Source: Mesorhabditis belari
Lineage: Eukaryota > Nematoda > Chromadorea > Rhabditida > Rhabditidae
Assembly (NCBI GenBank): GCA_958450365.1
Contig: CAUEEP010000731.1
Coordinates: 1,160,501 to 1,224,500 of the forward strand
Length of the DNA: 64,000 nt
Direction: 5' to 3'
The translations under genes and the position numbers were made by a program. The notes under the pieces were generated by a model that worked only from the letters and a program-made list of their open reading frames with translations, made no database searches and had not been told where the DNA came from. Below are positions 10,712 through 21,669 of this stretch, one piece after another (positions within the stretch are counted from its first letter, which is position 1; the number at the start of each line of letters is the position of its first letter).

Positions 10712-12474
10712 ATGGAAGGTTCGCGCGCAGCTGGAAGCACAATGGCTGATCAATTGCTCGATGATCGTGAGTCACTTTGAAATTTGAAGCTTTTATGAAA
10801 ATTTTATAGAAATTTTATAGAAAATTCAATATTTCATATTGATTTCGAATCTAAAAATACAATTTAGCAATGCCAATGGATCGCCGCACGTCGATGGACC
10901 AGGAGGTGCCGCGGGAGGGCGGAGGGGAGAGACGCCCCTCATGGTCGACACCGCCGGGACCCGAGGGAATGGGTGAGGCTCATTTGATTGAAACTCTCAG
11001 TAAATCTATCACTAAAATTTACATAAATATCATAAAATACTATTCTTAATGATGTGAATAAGCGTTCGTTTAAGAATGCACAAAGAATAACCAGAAAAAC
11101 ATAACAGAGTCCAACTACTTTCTTCATACAATCAAAATAGCCGCCAAATTTGAAACTTCCTTGTGACTGTTAGAGAAAAGTTCTTTGAGAACGGAAGCAC
11201 TTGGTGTACTTTGCGTTCAAATGTTGAAAACACACCCTTCCTGGTGCACTCGATTCTTTCATTTTCTAAAGTAAACAAAATTTGAAACGCAAACATTTGA
11301 GGCTATCACCTCACCGGTTTGGTGACCGACTTGAACTTCGCCGGCAATAACGATCGTCAGAGTTTCTTCGAGGGAATCCGACATGCGATCGGGGGAATTG
11401 GGAATGCGTTTATGTGAGTGAAAGTTGTTTGAGTTGTTTTGAAGAACATTCGCACTCTACTTTTGAACTTTAAACAAGTCACACTTCAAACACTAACCTG
11501 TAAGAAAATAGAGAAAAATTGTGTCAAAGTTGACCTACTTACCTGCAGTCTCTGGGAGCAGAGGCTTGCCAGTTAGGCAATTCACCCTAACCATTGTGAA
11601 TTCTCTAACTGGCAAGAAGCTTGCCAGTTTGGAGTCATTCTCTAACAGGCAGGCTTCTTGCCAGTCAGGGAATGTGTCTATATCTCGACTTCGAGGGAAC
11701 GGATCAACTTACGGTTGATTTTAAAAGAATCCTCATCAAATTTGACTATAGAAAAGTTGAATTTGTTTTGTACACTAACCTGTAAGAAGATAGAGAAAAA
11801 TAGTAGCAAAGTTGGCCTACTTGCGTGCAGAATTTGATCAACTTTGATGGTTTATAACTCGAGGTACAGAGAAGAGTGGATTCAAAAAAAAGAATGATTA
11901 GCAGGGTAAATTTTTCCTTTTTCTTATATTTCTTTGAAACTTGGTGTCTCAAAAGGGTACTCGTATATAAGATTTGAAAAATTTTTGACTGAAATAAATA
12001 GTGTTTAGAAGGGAGTTCGAGATCAGAAGTGATTCGATCTCGAACTCTTTTCTATGAACTCGATCTCGAACTTCCTTCGATGAGCAGGCTCATAAGCAGA
12101 TAGAATCTAAAGTCTAAAGTTATAGGTCTAAGATCAGAAGTGATTCGATGAGCAGGCTCTTCAGCAGATAGAATCTAAAGTCTAAAGTTATAGGTCTAAA
12201 TAGCAAAATAGTTGAGTGTATAAATCCCCCTATAAAACAGATTTGCTTTATTCCGATTTTCGTATAGACAATTAAGACAATATAATTGCAAATTTTATTT
12301 TGAGGATTTAAACCGACAAGTACCAAAATAAAGAAATTCGATCAGTTATAAGTTGAAAATTTCAATTGACAAATAAAAGAAATGCAAATTTTCAGGGAAG
12401 GCTCTCATCACGGAGGCGCTGCCGATAAGGGAGTCCAATACGCGACTCAAGTCTTCAATAAAGAATCTGATTAA
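10712..12474 (+). CDS. Small unrecognised nematode-type protein, 4 exons
   Basis: Four exons (10712-10766, 10868-10972, 11302-11413, 12396-12474) join in phase to encode about 117 residues. The product starts MEGSRAAGSTMADQLLDD. It has an acidic, Pro/Gly/Arg-rich middle ([19 protein letters not shown]) and then an ordered-looking segment GYHLTGLVTDLNFAGNN, FFEGIRHAIGGIGNAF and GAADKGVQYATQVFNKESD. No signal peptide, membrane segment or known domain is visible. The GC-rich coding exons against AT-rich introns and the perfect phase agreement argue for a real gene. Intron 3 is almost 1 kb and carries repeats. The third exon uses TTTGAG as acceptor, which is weak. Function unknown. Confidence 0.68.
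11489..12200. repeat. Direct repeats within an intron
   Basis: CACTAACCTGTAAGAA followed by ATAGAGAAAAAT occurs at 11491 and again at 11773, together about 55 bases of close similarity. A second direct duplication of about 69 bases (GATGAGCAGGCTC to TTATAGGTCTAA) lies at 12079-12200. GCCAGTT and ACTGGCAAG motifs alternate at 11565-11670. Confidence 0.6.
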
Positions 12475-12905
12475 AGATTTATTCGAAAAAGCTCCAATAA
12501 TCCTTTACTAGTTACAAAAAAGCTCAAAATGTAAACTTTAATTACCCAAGCATTGCCTATGCTTATATTTATTTCTTTGAAACATTAAGTTTCCAAAAAA
12601 AAAAATATCAAAAATATCAAAAATTTGATTTTTAGAGAATTGTGCAATGTAAATAGCTTGGAAACTTTGAATTTTTATCGATTTTTGTGGTTTGAATAAA
12701 GATTTGAAAGGTTTGAAAGTATTAGACTTAGAAAGCTTTACAAAAACAGCAGTTAAAGAGTGAATACAGTGATTCCTGTGAGATTCACTATCACTCTTTT
12801 TCTGACCTTTTTACCACCGCCAAATCGATTGATAAGCTTGGAGAGGATTTTGAAGAGAACACTCAAAAAATTTCGAATATTCAGTCAAAAAATCTCATAC
12901 TTTCT
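12475..12905. other. Intergenic spacer
   Basis: AT-rich spacer between two plus-strand genes. It would contain the promoter of the esterase-like gene. Nothing specific recognised. Confidence 0.35.
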
Positions 12906-15900
12906 ATGCAATCTTTCTTTATTCTATTATCGATTTTTGTTTTTTCGGTCAAATGTGAAGATTCTCCTTTTGTTCAGCGCTTTTTGGGTATTCCGTATGC
13001 AGAAAAGTTCGAGACCAGATTTCAGGTGATGCAAAAAAAAGACTGCAAAACTTCTATATACTCAAACATTAGACTTTCATCTAATTCGTTTCCTTAAATG
13101 CATCAATTTCATAGAACAGGATTGGATTCGAATCCATCCAACCAATCCATCCAATCAATCCACCCAATGAATCCATCCAATGAATCCACCCAATGAATCC
13201 ACCCAATGAATCCATCCAATCAATCCATCCAACCAATCCATCCAATGAATCCACCCAATGAATCCATCCAATCAATCCATCCAACCAATCCATCCAATCA
13301 ATCCATCCAATCAATCGATCGAACTCTTTTCAGCAATCCCGCCTTTTAAGTGTTTTCGATGAGCGAAAACCCTACAATGAATGGCCAAAGCGATGTATCA
13401 AAAATCAATTAGAACCTCAAAATTCTGAGGATTGCCTTTACTTATCGATTTTGAAACATAAAGATGCACAAGATGAGGTAAGAAATCGACACGATTATGT
13501 CATTACTTTATTACTTTTCAAAATTCATGACCTTAATTCAAAAACTTGAAACAAGCTTTTTTTTTTTGAAAAAAATTTAGACTCCAGTCCTTCTCTACTT
13601 AACAAACGAGGAGCTGAGTGAAAGGAAATTGAAAAGATTGGTGTCAAAAGAGCTGACAATCGTCGTTGCACACGCTCGACAAGGGGTTTATGGTGGGTTT
13701 AGAAAAGGAATGAGAATGATCATTCTATTAGAAAGATGAATTGTCTAGGTTCATTGGATGAAAGGATCTTCTCTTCATCGGACATCGAGAACATTTTCCT
13801 CTTCTTACAAAATGAAAAGCATCGTTTCAAAATCGGAGAGATCACTGTTTTAGCTGAAGAGCATTTGGCTGAAGCGTTCAGCTTGGTTGTCGAGAAGATA
13901 GGTTTGGTTTAGAAGCTTTTAGCAGTTCGGAGTCTTAACCACAGATCCAGGTGATTCAGGTACAGGTCCAGGCAAAGCAAGGTCCAGTTGGCCTTGCTTG
14001 GCTTAGCTTTGCTCCAGTTGACCTTGCTGGGCTTAGCTTTGCTCTAGTTGGCCTCTACAGGCCTGGCTTGGCTTTTGATTCAAATCAAACCAGAGCAGTG
14101 TGCTAGATATAGACGTAAGGAGGCTAGACACCGATCCGACCTTGTCTGAGTCATGTCTGAGTCAATTTTGCCTGGCTTGTCCTTGGCAAAACCTATTTCC
14201 AAATAGGATTGCTTGCTTTGAAACGTGAAAAGCATAAAAAAGATTCAGATGTAAAGCGAGCGATTCTTTTCTCGGGCAATGCATTGACGAGGTCGATTGG
14301 CAGAGAGAGGTTTGGAATTTTGAAAAATCAAAACTCAAAGAAATCTTTCTTTTCAATGTTAACTTTTGAAAAAACATTTGCAATCGTTTTCAGATTTCAA
14401 AGAAAAGCAGCAAACAGACTTCTCCGTTTGTCGCAATGCGATCTGCCAGCTGAGGCACAGGTATCACTTTTTCAGGAATTTTTTGTTTCATACTTCGTTT
14501 CAATCGAGAGTCATCAGAAAATTGAAGGCTAACCCAACCTCAGCACAAACTAAGAACCAAAATTGGTCAGATAACCATTTAAACCGTTTAAAATGAATTG
14601 TTTCAAAAATACGCACTTTGCCAATTCTGGCTTGGCTTCTGGCTTTGCTGATTCTCGAAAAAGCCTTGAAAGGCTGATTTTGTTCCAGTTAAAGGTGAAA
14701 CAGCAAAATTTCAAAAATTGGATTTAGTTGGATTTGGTTAGAACAACGATTTCTTGATAATATTATAGCAAAATAGAAGATTGATTTGGTCAAACAAGCA
14801 AACAGCCGGGTCAAACAGCCGTTAAACGTTAAAAAGCCGTTAAACAGCCCTAATTTCAGGCAATCGATTGCCTCCGAGCACTTCCCATCGAGAAATTTAC
14901 GGAATTGACAAAAAGTGTTCAGGTAAACCCTTGAATGCATTCAATTTGGCGAGTAAAGAAAATTTGAGGGGTTTCATTCTCGTTTATTCAAAGAACTTTA
15001 GAACTTTAGAAGTTTAGAGCTTTAGAGCTTTAGAACTTTGAACTTTAGAGCTTTAGAACATTAGAACATTAGGAGTTTAGAGCTTTAGAACTTTAGAACT
15101 TAGAACTTTAGAGCTTTAGAGCTTTAGAAGAACCTTCAAAGAACTTTAGAAGTTTTAGAAAACTGAAAAGAAACTGCAAAATTGATTGCAAAAAAAGTTT
15201 TGTGACAAAATTGGCGGCTATCATCGGCTTTTTGTGAAAATCTCTTATCAATTTCTATCCATCGACTATTCAGGACTCATTTTACCCATTCGGTGACCCG
15301 TTTCGTGTTCCGGTGAATCGCAAAGTCGCCAATCGACAAATCCCCACAATTTATGGATTATGGAAGGATAAACCCGCGGAGAGCTATGGTATTTTATTGA
15401 AAAGTTGAAACTCAAACTTTTCAACTTCTTATATTTCCCAGGCTATCCATCAATCGACAACTTCACTGCCGACTTCACATACACCGATTTCAAGAAGTTT
15501 CTGGCCGGCTTCTTGCCGGATTCAAGTGAGGATTTTACAGTGTTTAAAGTGGTTATGAGTTTTTCTAAAAGATATCCATAAATTTAGTAATCTATCGGCG
15601 ATTTTTCAGCTTTCAAAAACGGTGCTCTCCTCCGGCGTTTATCTCTCCATCATCACATTCACACAAAGGGAAACAAAAAGGACACGTATTTTCTTTTTGA
15701 GAGCATGAGAAAGGTCAGTTAATGAACAATGACATTAATGTCATTAATGTCAATAGTTTAGTTGTTAATAGTTTAGTTGTCATTAGTTTAGTTGTCATTA
15801 GTTTAGTTGTTAATAGTTTTAATGTCAATAGTTCAGTTGTCAATAGTTCAGTTGTCAATAGTTTGGTTGTCAATAGTTTAGTTGTTAATAGCTTTAATGT

Positions 15901-18615
15901 CAATAGTTTAATTGTCAATAGTTTTAATGTCATGTCAATGCTTAGTTTTATCTTTTTAAAACAAAATAAACTCAAAACTTAAATTTTAAGATGCTTTTCG
16001 AGAGAGATTTCGCCATTCCCATGGAGCGCTTAGTGATGCATTTGGCGAAATCGAAAAAGAATTCGGTATGGCTGTTCCAATATGGAATCGATAACCCACC
16101 GAGAAGTTCGTTTCCTTTGTTTCCTTTGTTTCCTTTGTTTCCTCAATTTTCGATCAGAAATTATTACTCTATGTGGTATTTCCAGAGTCTACTCGTCAAA
16201 TAATCGTTCTCAATTTTCAGATTGCCTTCAGGATGGTGGTTGGGAGGATATTGAGCCATTTTGCGAGCGACTATTGGGATACTATGCGAGATTCGCAACG
16301 AAAGGGTAAAGCAAAACAGCTTTTCTTTTCTTTTTCTAAAGCATTTCTCCTTTCTAACGTAAAAAAAGAAAGAAGCGAAAGAAAGAAATGTAATCTCTCT
16401 AAACATTTCAATGATTACAGTGCCCCGAGCGAGCCGAGTTGTTCGGCAGAAAATCCGACTTTCCCGGCGATGCGCTCCACGAAACGAGACTATTTCGTTA
16501 AAATTCACGTACGAGTTTTGTTGAAATGCAGCCTGAAATTAGACAAAAAAAAGGCGAAAACTAGAGCTAGAGTCGGGCAAATTCGACAAATTTGATCTAA
16601 TCGGCTCAGCTCCAAGCTTTAGCATAGGTAAACGTCTGATCCGATCGTCTGATCGTTCAATCAAAAACTGACTAGAGCCAAAACTGCTTCTTCAACCTTA
16701 GCTGCTTGAAACGAATCAAATTCCTAATCAATTACAGTAACCCGACTACAATAAACCGTCTACACTATTCCGAGAAACAGTATCCCAGTTACAGTCTCTC
16801 GAAATTCAGCTGGCAAGGCTGAATACCAATTTTTGTTGAATGTTGACTGTTCGAAAAGCTGTGTTTCAAGTTTATGAGGGTTAAAGTCGGGATTTTAAAT
16901 TTAATAAGCAAATAACTCAAAAAAACTTCAAAAATTTTGGATAAACTAGACTTAAAAAAAGATTAGAAAACAATATTGTTTTTTAGGCGGACGGTCGACC
17001 TGAATGGGATTTCGACTTCCACCGAGACGGGGTCGCCTTTTGGACGGATTTGGTAAGTTTTGGTGAAAAATTTTAAATAAAAAACCTTACACCAGAAAAA
17101 AATGCTAGCTAGGAATAGAAAAATTGAAAATGCGAATTTGCATGCTGTTTAAAAAAGATAAAATAAAATTGGACCAATAGAAGTAGTCGTGCTACAAATT
17201 AGGCGGCTAAACGCCTAGCGTATAGCTCAACAATCCGGTTGAGATGTTTGTCTGATTCGATTTCCAAAAACGTGCCCCTTTTTCTCTTTTCTACCGTTTT
17301 CTCTCGATTTTTATTCATTTGATTTAGAAAGAAAAAGACAAATTACCGTAAATACCGTAATAGTACCCCACCGCCCCTCGTACAGTCGCGTAGTCGCAAA
17401 AGTTTTCTAGTATTTCATTGTTTTTCAAAGCACCCGTACTTCCAAAAAATACGTCTTTGGTATCAAAAAATAGCTGAAATTCAGGGCTATTTTTTGATAC
17501 CTAAACGTGCAGTGTAGCCTTAAACCAGTGTCGAGAAAAACGCGTTCAAAGCTAGACTACACAACACTCCGCACCGTCATTATGGGGGTGGGGTACTATT
17601 ACAGTATTTACGGTAGGCACAATCAATGGCTCTTAATTTAAATCAACGGTGTTTAATGGGAAATCTAGTGAATGAAAGACACAAAAAGGTTTTCCAGATC
17701 CCAGCGCTGAACGAGTTAGAATTGGTGGGACGACGGGATGCGATTTTCCCTGAAGAACAAGAGATCGATCCGTTGGATGTGGAAGATGATGCACAGGTTG
17801 GGAAAGAAAAGTAATTCTACTGTAGTAGATCCGAATTTGCATTTACTAAAATGTCGATCTGATACTTGAACTTGGCTCGTTCGCAAATGTGTGCAAAGAA
17901 AATTGATAAAGCCGTAATTCTTCTAATAGAATGAAACTCCGGAGCTTTGCTTAGCTAACGAAACTCTTTCTTTAACCACTCCGTTGAGCGATTTGAGAAG
18001 AATAGACTACTTTTCTGAACAATCTTTCTGTTAGCAGGATTACGGTGAATGGGAAATGCAAATTCGCTGGACAATTTCTTTATATTATTTGAGCAAAAGT
18101 GATTGCTGACGAAAGATTAGCCATTTGAGACTCAATAGGTCACTTTTTACTTTGAAACATGAATATTTCAACGATGAAAAGCGTTTTTTTCTTGAATGGG
18201 AATTTCTTTAACTGACAACAAGTGAAACTGTATCCATTTCAGATCCAATAGGTCCAATAGGAAAAGACCCAATAGGGCCAATAGGTCTAGAAGGAAAAGA
18301 TCCAATAGGGCCAATAGGTCCAATAGGAAAAGATCCAATAGGGCCAATAGGTCCAGAAGGAAAAGATCCAAGAGATCCAATAGGTCCAGAAGGAAAAGAT
18401 CCAATAGGGCCAATAGGTCTAGAAGGAAAAGATCCAGTAGGTCCAATCGGAAAAGATTAGCCATTTGACACTCAATAGGTAGCCGATCACTTTGAAACAC
18501 GGCTATTTCAACGCTGAAAACCATTTTCCAGGCTTGGCACAAAGCACAAGCTGTCGAGGGACGAAAGTTGGCCGAAACGAGAGCGGAGAAGAAAAATGGA
18601 AACGAAGAGCTATAA
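12906..18615 (+). CDS. Secreted carboxylesterase-family protein, predicted catalytically dead
   Basis: About 16 exons join in phase to about 530 residues, near the usual type-B carboxylesterase length. A signal peptide (MQSFFILLSIFVFSVKC) leads into FLGIPYAEKFETRF, then SEDCLYLSIL, KRAILFSGNALTRS, AIDCLRALP and a C-terminal FATKG...FVKIH...DGVAFWTDL region, all family landmarks. The catalytic elements are missing. Where the oxyanion HGGG should follow PVLLYL the sequence is TNEELSE. The nucleophile elbow GESAG is replaced in ITVLAEEHLAEAF. The His-bearing HGDEL segment is absent between LFQYGIDNPPR and YYARFATKG. The protein ends NGNEEL, resembling the KDEL-like ER-retention tails of nematode gut esterases. 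It would be a secretory-pathway pseudoenzyme, perhaps a binding or adhesion protein as neuroligin-like relatives are. The reading frame is intact, so this is not an ordinary pseudogene. Introns carry several tandem repeats. Confidence 0.82.
13122..13318. repeat. Tandem repeat, 12-base unit CAATCCATCCAA-type
   Basis: Intronic array of AATCCATCCAATCAATCCAC variants. It is open on the minus strand as a Trp/Ile/Asp-rich frame, which is a by-product of the 12-base period. Confidence 0.85.
13950..14090. repeat. Degenerate tandem repeat
   Basis: Reiterated CTCCAGTTGGCCTTGCTTGG and GGCTTAGCTTTGCTC modules inside an intron of the esterase-like gene. Confidence 0.6.
14985..15150. repeat. Tandem repeat, GAGCTTTAGAACTTTA-type
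   Basis: Intronic array of 8-10-base units (GCTTTAGA, ACTTTAGA, GTTTAGA). Confidence 0.8.
15725..15940. repeat. Tandem repeat, GTCAATAGTTTAGTT-type
   Basis: Intronic array of about 15-base units. Because the period is a multiple of three it is open on both strands, giving Val/Asn/Ser or Leu/Thr-rich frames that are not genes. Confidence 0.85.
17344..17615 (+). mobile_element. Tc1/mariner-like MITE, copy A1
   Basis: The element runs from TACCGTAAATACCGTAATAG to TACTATTACAGTATTTACGG plus TA. The ends are inverted repeats bounded by TA. A perfect internal hairpin, ATCAAAAAATAGC with its complement, lies in the middle. A near-identical copy in opposite orientation is at 53725-53998. It sits in an intron of the esterase-like gene. 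Confidence 0.85.
18241..18459 (+). repeat. Minisatellite with collagen-like open frame
   Basis: Array of 18- and 24-base units (CCAATAGGGCCAATAGGT with AAAGAT spacers). It follows directly after a good acceptor (CATTTCAG). In one frame it reads as repeated GPIGPI, GPEGKD and GLEGKD and then a stop. In the chosen gene model it is intronic, because the preceding exon ends in phase 0 and reads directly into AWHKAQAVEGRK at 18532. No donor in the right phase for the collagen-like frame was found, so it is treated as a repeat. Confidence 0.7.
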
Positions 18616-19882
18616 ATGTTTTGTTGTTTTTGAAAATTGTAAAATTTCAATAATAGCTAGCAACGCAAAATGCTTGAAGTGACTCTATTTCTGCTATTTT
18701 TTTTGACATACTGAATACTTGACTGGCCATTGAAAATCATTTTACTCCACTTCAAACTTGAAACACTATTTTTCTTCCTGATTTTTAACCGAAAAATTCA
18801 ATGCTATGGTCTCAAACAGAAGGATTTTCCTAAATAACAAACATGAAAGAGAAAATTTTCTCTATTATATTTACACTCAAATAATTTCAAAGCCTTAAAC
18901 TGACACGCACTAGTTTTCGAGAAGCATTTTCATTACAATTAAACTTGAAACATCCAATTCCTGTTGAATCAATGTTGAATCCTTTTTGTTTCTGCTAATC
19001 TGTTCTCTAAAATGTGTCGATTTTCTAAAACCACAGTAATCTTGTGTTTAATTGTTACCAATTTCACCAAAATCTTGTCAAAATTGATGTGGGCAATTGG
19101 TTTAAAACGTGAAAAAAATCTTAGAAAAAAATTATCTGCAATGCGTAAAACTGGTAGCTTCGCCGATCCGCCGCCTTCGCCGATCCACCGTCTTCTTGAT
19201 CACTTGACCGCCCTGGTGAATATTCGAACGTTTCGGTTAGATCGTATTCACCTGAAAATTGGGTATTATTCACAAAAAAAAACTCTCGCAATTGTTTTTT
19301 CTCAACTTCTGTTGTCCCGTTTGCACCTTACCGGCTTCATTGGAGCCTCGCGCGCGCCAAATTTGAAACACCAACTTTTCTCTATTCTTTTAATCAATCA
19401 TTTTCTCTACTATTCCTTAAATAAATTCACTTTGGAAGCGAGTTTTAAAATTTCAATTCGAAGATTTTATTTAAATATCGGAGATCGGAGGGAGAAGAGG
19501 TCACTCATCTGTTCTTGAACTTGAACAGATCACTCATCTGTTCCATTAATTGACAGAATAAGAGAGGAATTGCCAGCAGATGCGGGTTTGTTTGAATAAT
19601 TGGAAGCGAGTTTTAGAATTTCAATTCGAGGATTTTATTTAAGTATCCGAGATCTTTATTTATCAAGTTACAATGTAGGAATCAAGAACAAACAACAGTA
19701 AATTTAGTAAAAAGATCATAGACAATATTATTTTTTTTAAAAAAACAATCAAAACTACAAATAAACGTTTTCATTTTTGCGCAGTTTGCGATTGAAACGT
19801 GCAAAACTCTTGGTTTTAAGTCACAAATCGTGTTCATTTACAAGTTCACAGTTAACAAGTCTCGTCTTGTTCAAAGACATCA
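18616..19882. other. Intergenic, no gene supported
   Basis: A 168-codon plus-strand frame at 19012-19518 has no motif and poor codon texture. A direct duplication of about 52 bases (GGAAGCGAGTTTTA to CGAGATC) is present at about 19433-19486 and 19600-19652, and ACTCATCTGTTC is doubled near 19503-19542. Confidence 0.4.
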
Positions 19883-20581
19883 TTAGCTCGCGTGCATTAA
19901 ACTCAAAAATAATGATGAACAGCTTTCATGATCCAGAGAAGAGTTTCGAGATAGGTTTAACTGTAACTGAAGTAACTGCGAGCCCGTGTCATTCCATAGA
20001 GAACCTTCTTTATGTGATGGAAGCTTCAGTTTGAGGCAAATCAGGCGTTCAAATCTGATGAGTGAAGCAAAATGCTCACAACTATTGTCGACGATGTAGG
20101 GAAAAATCGTTCAAACCTTTAAAAGAAATTTTGATAGAGTTTATTAGTCTATTTACTTATTTGATAGAATAGGTTAGTGAATCAAAGTAACTTACTATTA
20201 GTTGGGATTTGACTGACCGCTTTGTCGAGTCTTTCCATAATGAGAGCACGATTCGCAGGTGTCAAAACATTATCGATTTGATTGTCCAGATCCGATCCGA
20301 TTCGATCCAGCAATTGTGGCTCTCGATCATTTGCTTCGATTGGATGTAGAAATTAAGAATTTTTCTTTAAAAAAACCTTGTTCCGGGTTGACTTTCGATC
20401 CATGAACATGAACGACATCAAAACCGTTTTCGTCGTTTCGCTTAATGATTCCAACATGATGAAAAGATCAATTATTTGCTCAAATCTTTGTTAAATTCAC
20501 AAAGTAGGCAAGTCGTTTGAAAAGAATCATGTCTCCTGGTACCGCAACAGATCGTAGAACATTTGGAGTTAGAAATTGCAT
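19883..20581 (-). pseudogene. Decayed LRAT-like gene copy
   Basis: Minus-strand segments read as an LRAT domain in order: VAVPGDMILFKRLAYF, then HVGIIKRNDENGFDVVHVHG, a middle piece LLDRIGSDLDNQIDNVL and the catalytic motif DNSCEHFASLIRF. The expected His, His and Cys are therefore all still visible. However, the acceptor of the first intron reads TTTTCAT instead of TTTTCAG (plus-strand position about 20461). Also, no acceptor joins the third segment to the CEHF segment in frame, because a TGA intervenes after the only AG. The middle junction (ACAAG donor to AATCGAAG acceptor) is still phase-consistent. Two independent lesions suggest a recent pseudogene. Unusual splice sites or an assembly error are alternatives. 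Its relation to the intact LRAT-like gene at 3-4.4 kb is distant. Confidence 0.6.
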
Positions 20582-21669
20582 TGCGGCTTCTTGTGTGTTG
20601 CAACGGTGTCACCGAAAATATTGGCTAATGCGCGGAAGAATCCGGGGAGCACGATGTAGGTCAGCGAAAGCAATGAAATGTGAAATTATTAAATTATTTT
20701 CCATTGCCAAAGAACAAAAACGGGTATTTTTGCCGACATAAAATCTCACGCTTTGCATAAAAGTTTACAGTAAAAGTGAGTAGTAAAACTATAAGTAGAG
20801 TAAACTAAAGTAAACTACTTTTACAGTAGTAAAAGTTGAAGATAATTTTAGACAGTAAAAGTTGAAGTTCTTTTTTTACTCTTTTTTTTTCAAAGGCAAC
20901 CTCTTTTTACAGTTAAATTTGTAAAACTTATCAAATTTTTGAATTTCAGCTGTGAAAAGTGCACTTTTTTTTTCACTAAAATAACAAAAGAGGACTGTTA
21001 TCAAGGTGAAAAATTGAGAGTTTCAAATTTAAACTTCATTTTTCCGAAATTTCTGAAAAGATTTGGCTCGAAAAGCTGAAAAATCCGCTCTAAGTATGAA
21101 AAAGTGATAAGAATTGAGGGGAAATTGGAAATTTGAGGGAAAAACTTGAATCGAGTTTGAATTTACGAGAATTCTTCGTCTTTTTAAGTTCTTTATGTGA
21201 TAGAAATGGGCTTTAAATGAATCTAAATGATTTTCTAAAGAAATTTACCTTTTTTGACAGTCTTGAAAAGATTGAGTTTCAAAGTTTTTAAAGTATTTTT
21301 GATGAGAGAATGGTTAATGACTTTCTTCAAAATACGATTCCGATTCTTTTGCTCATAAATAAATCTGATTTTTTTTGTTTTTAAAAACAAAAGCATTGAA
21401 TAGCTTTAAAAAGTCTGAAATAATATAATAAAATGATGCAGTTTACACTAAATTCATACCTAAATTGATGTTTTAAATGTTGACCCAATTTGCTGCTGAT
21501 CACCATCAGTGACAATCGATCCTTTGTGTTCATTGTGTTCATTTCATTCCTTTTCTTTACTAAATCTAACCATTTGCATCTTCAACTTTTGATTAAATTA
21601 AAAAAATAAATTGATTGAGATATTATTGAGACTTTCAAAGCATTTGAATATTCAAAAAACTGATTCAAG
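20582..21669. other. Intergenic, no gene supported
   Basis: AT-rich with alternating AAAGTAAACT/AGTAAAAGT motifs around 20770-20870. It should contain the promoter of the aspartic protease gene. Confidence 0.35.

Noticed and set aside
13081..13314. Minus-strand frame rich in Trp, Asp and Gly resembling a repeat protein
   Set aside because: It is encoded by a 12-base tandem DNA repeat within an intron; no splice or start context.
13120..13320. CRISPR-like array
   Set aside because: The repeat is a simple 12-base tandem array without unique spacers, in a eukaryotic intron.
15715..15982. 86-codon open frames on both strands rich in Val/Asn/Ser or Leu/Thr
   Set aside because: They are translations of a 15-base tandem repeat whose period is a multiple of three.
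18168..18650. 160-codon minus-strand frame rich in Leu/Asp (LLDLLALLDLF)
   Set aside because: It is the reverse translation of the GPI minisatellite and overlaps the terminal exon of the esterase-like gene.
19012..19518. 168-codon plus-strand frame
   Set aside because: Longest unassigned frame, but it has no motif, no coherent codon texture, and overlaps a local duplication.
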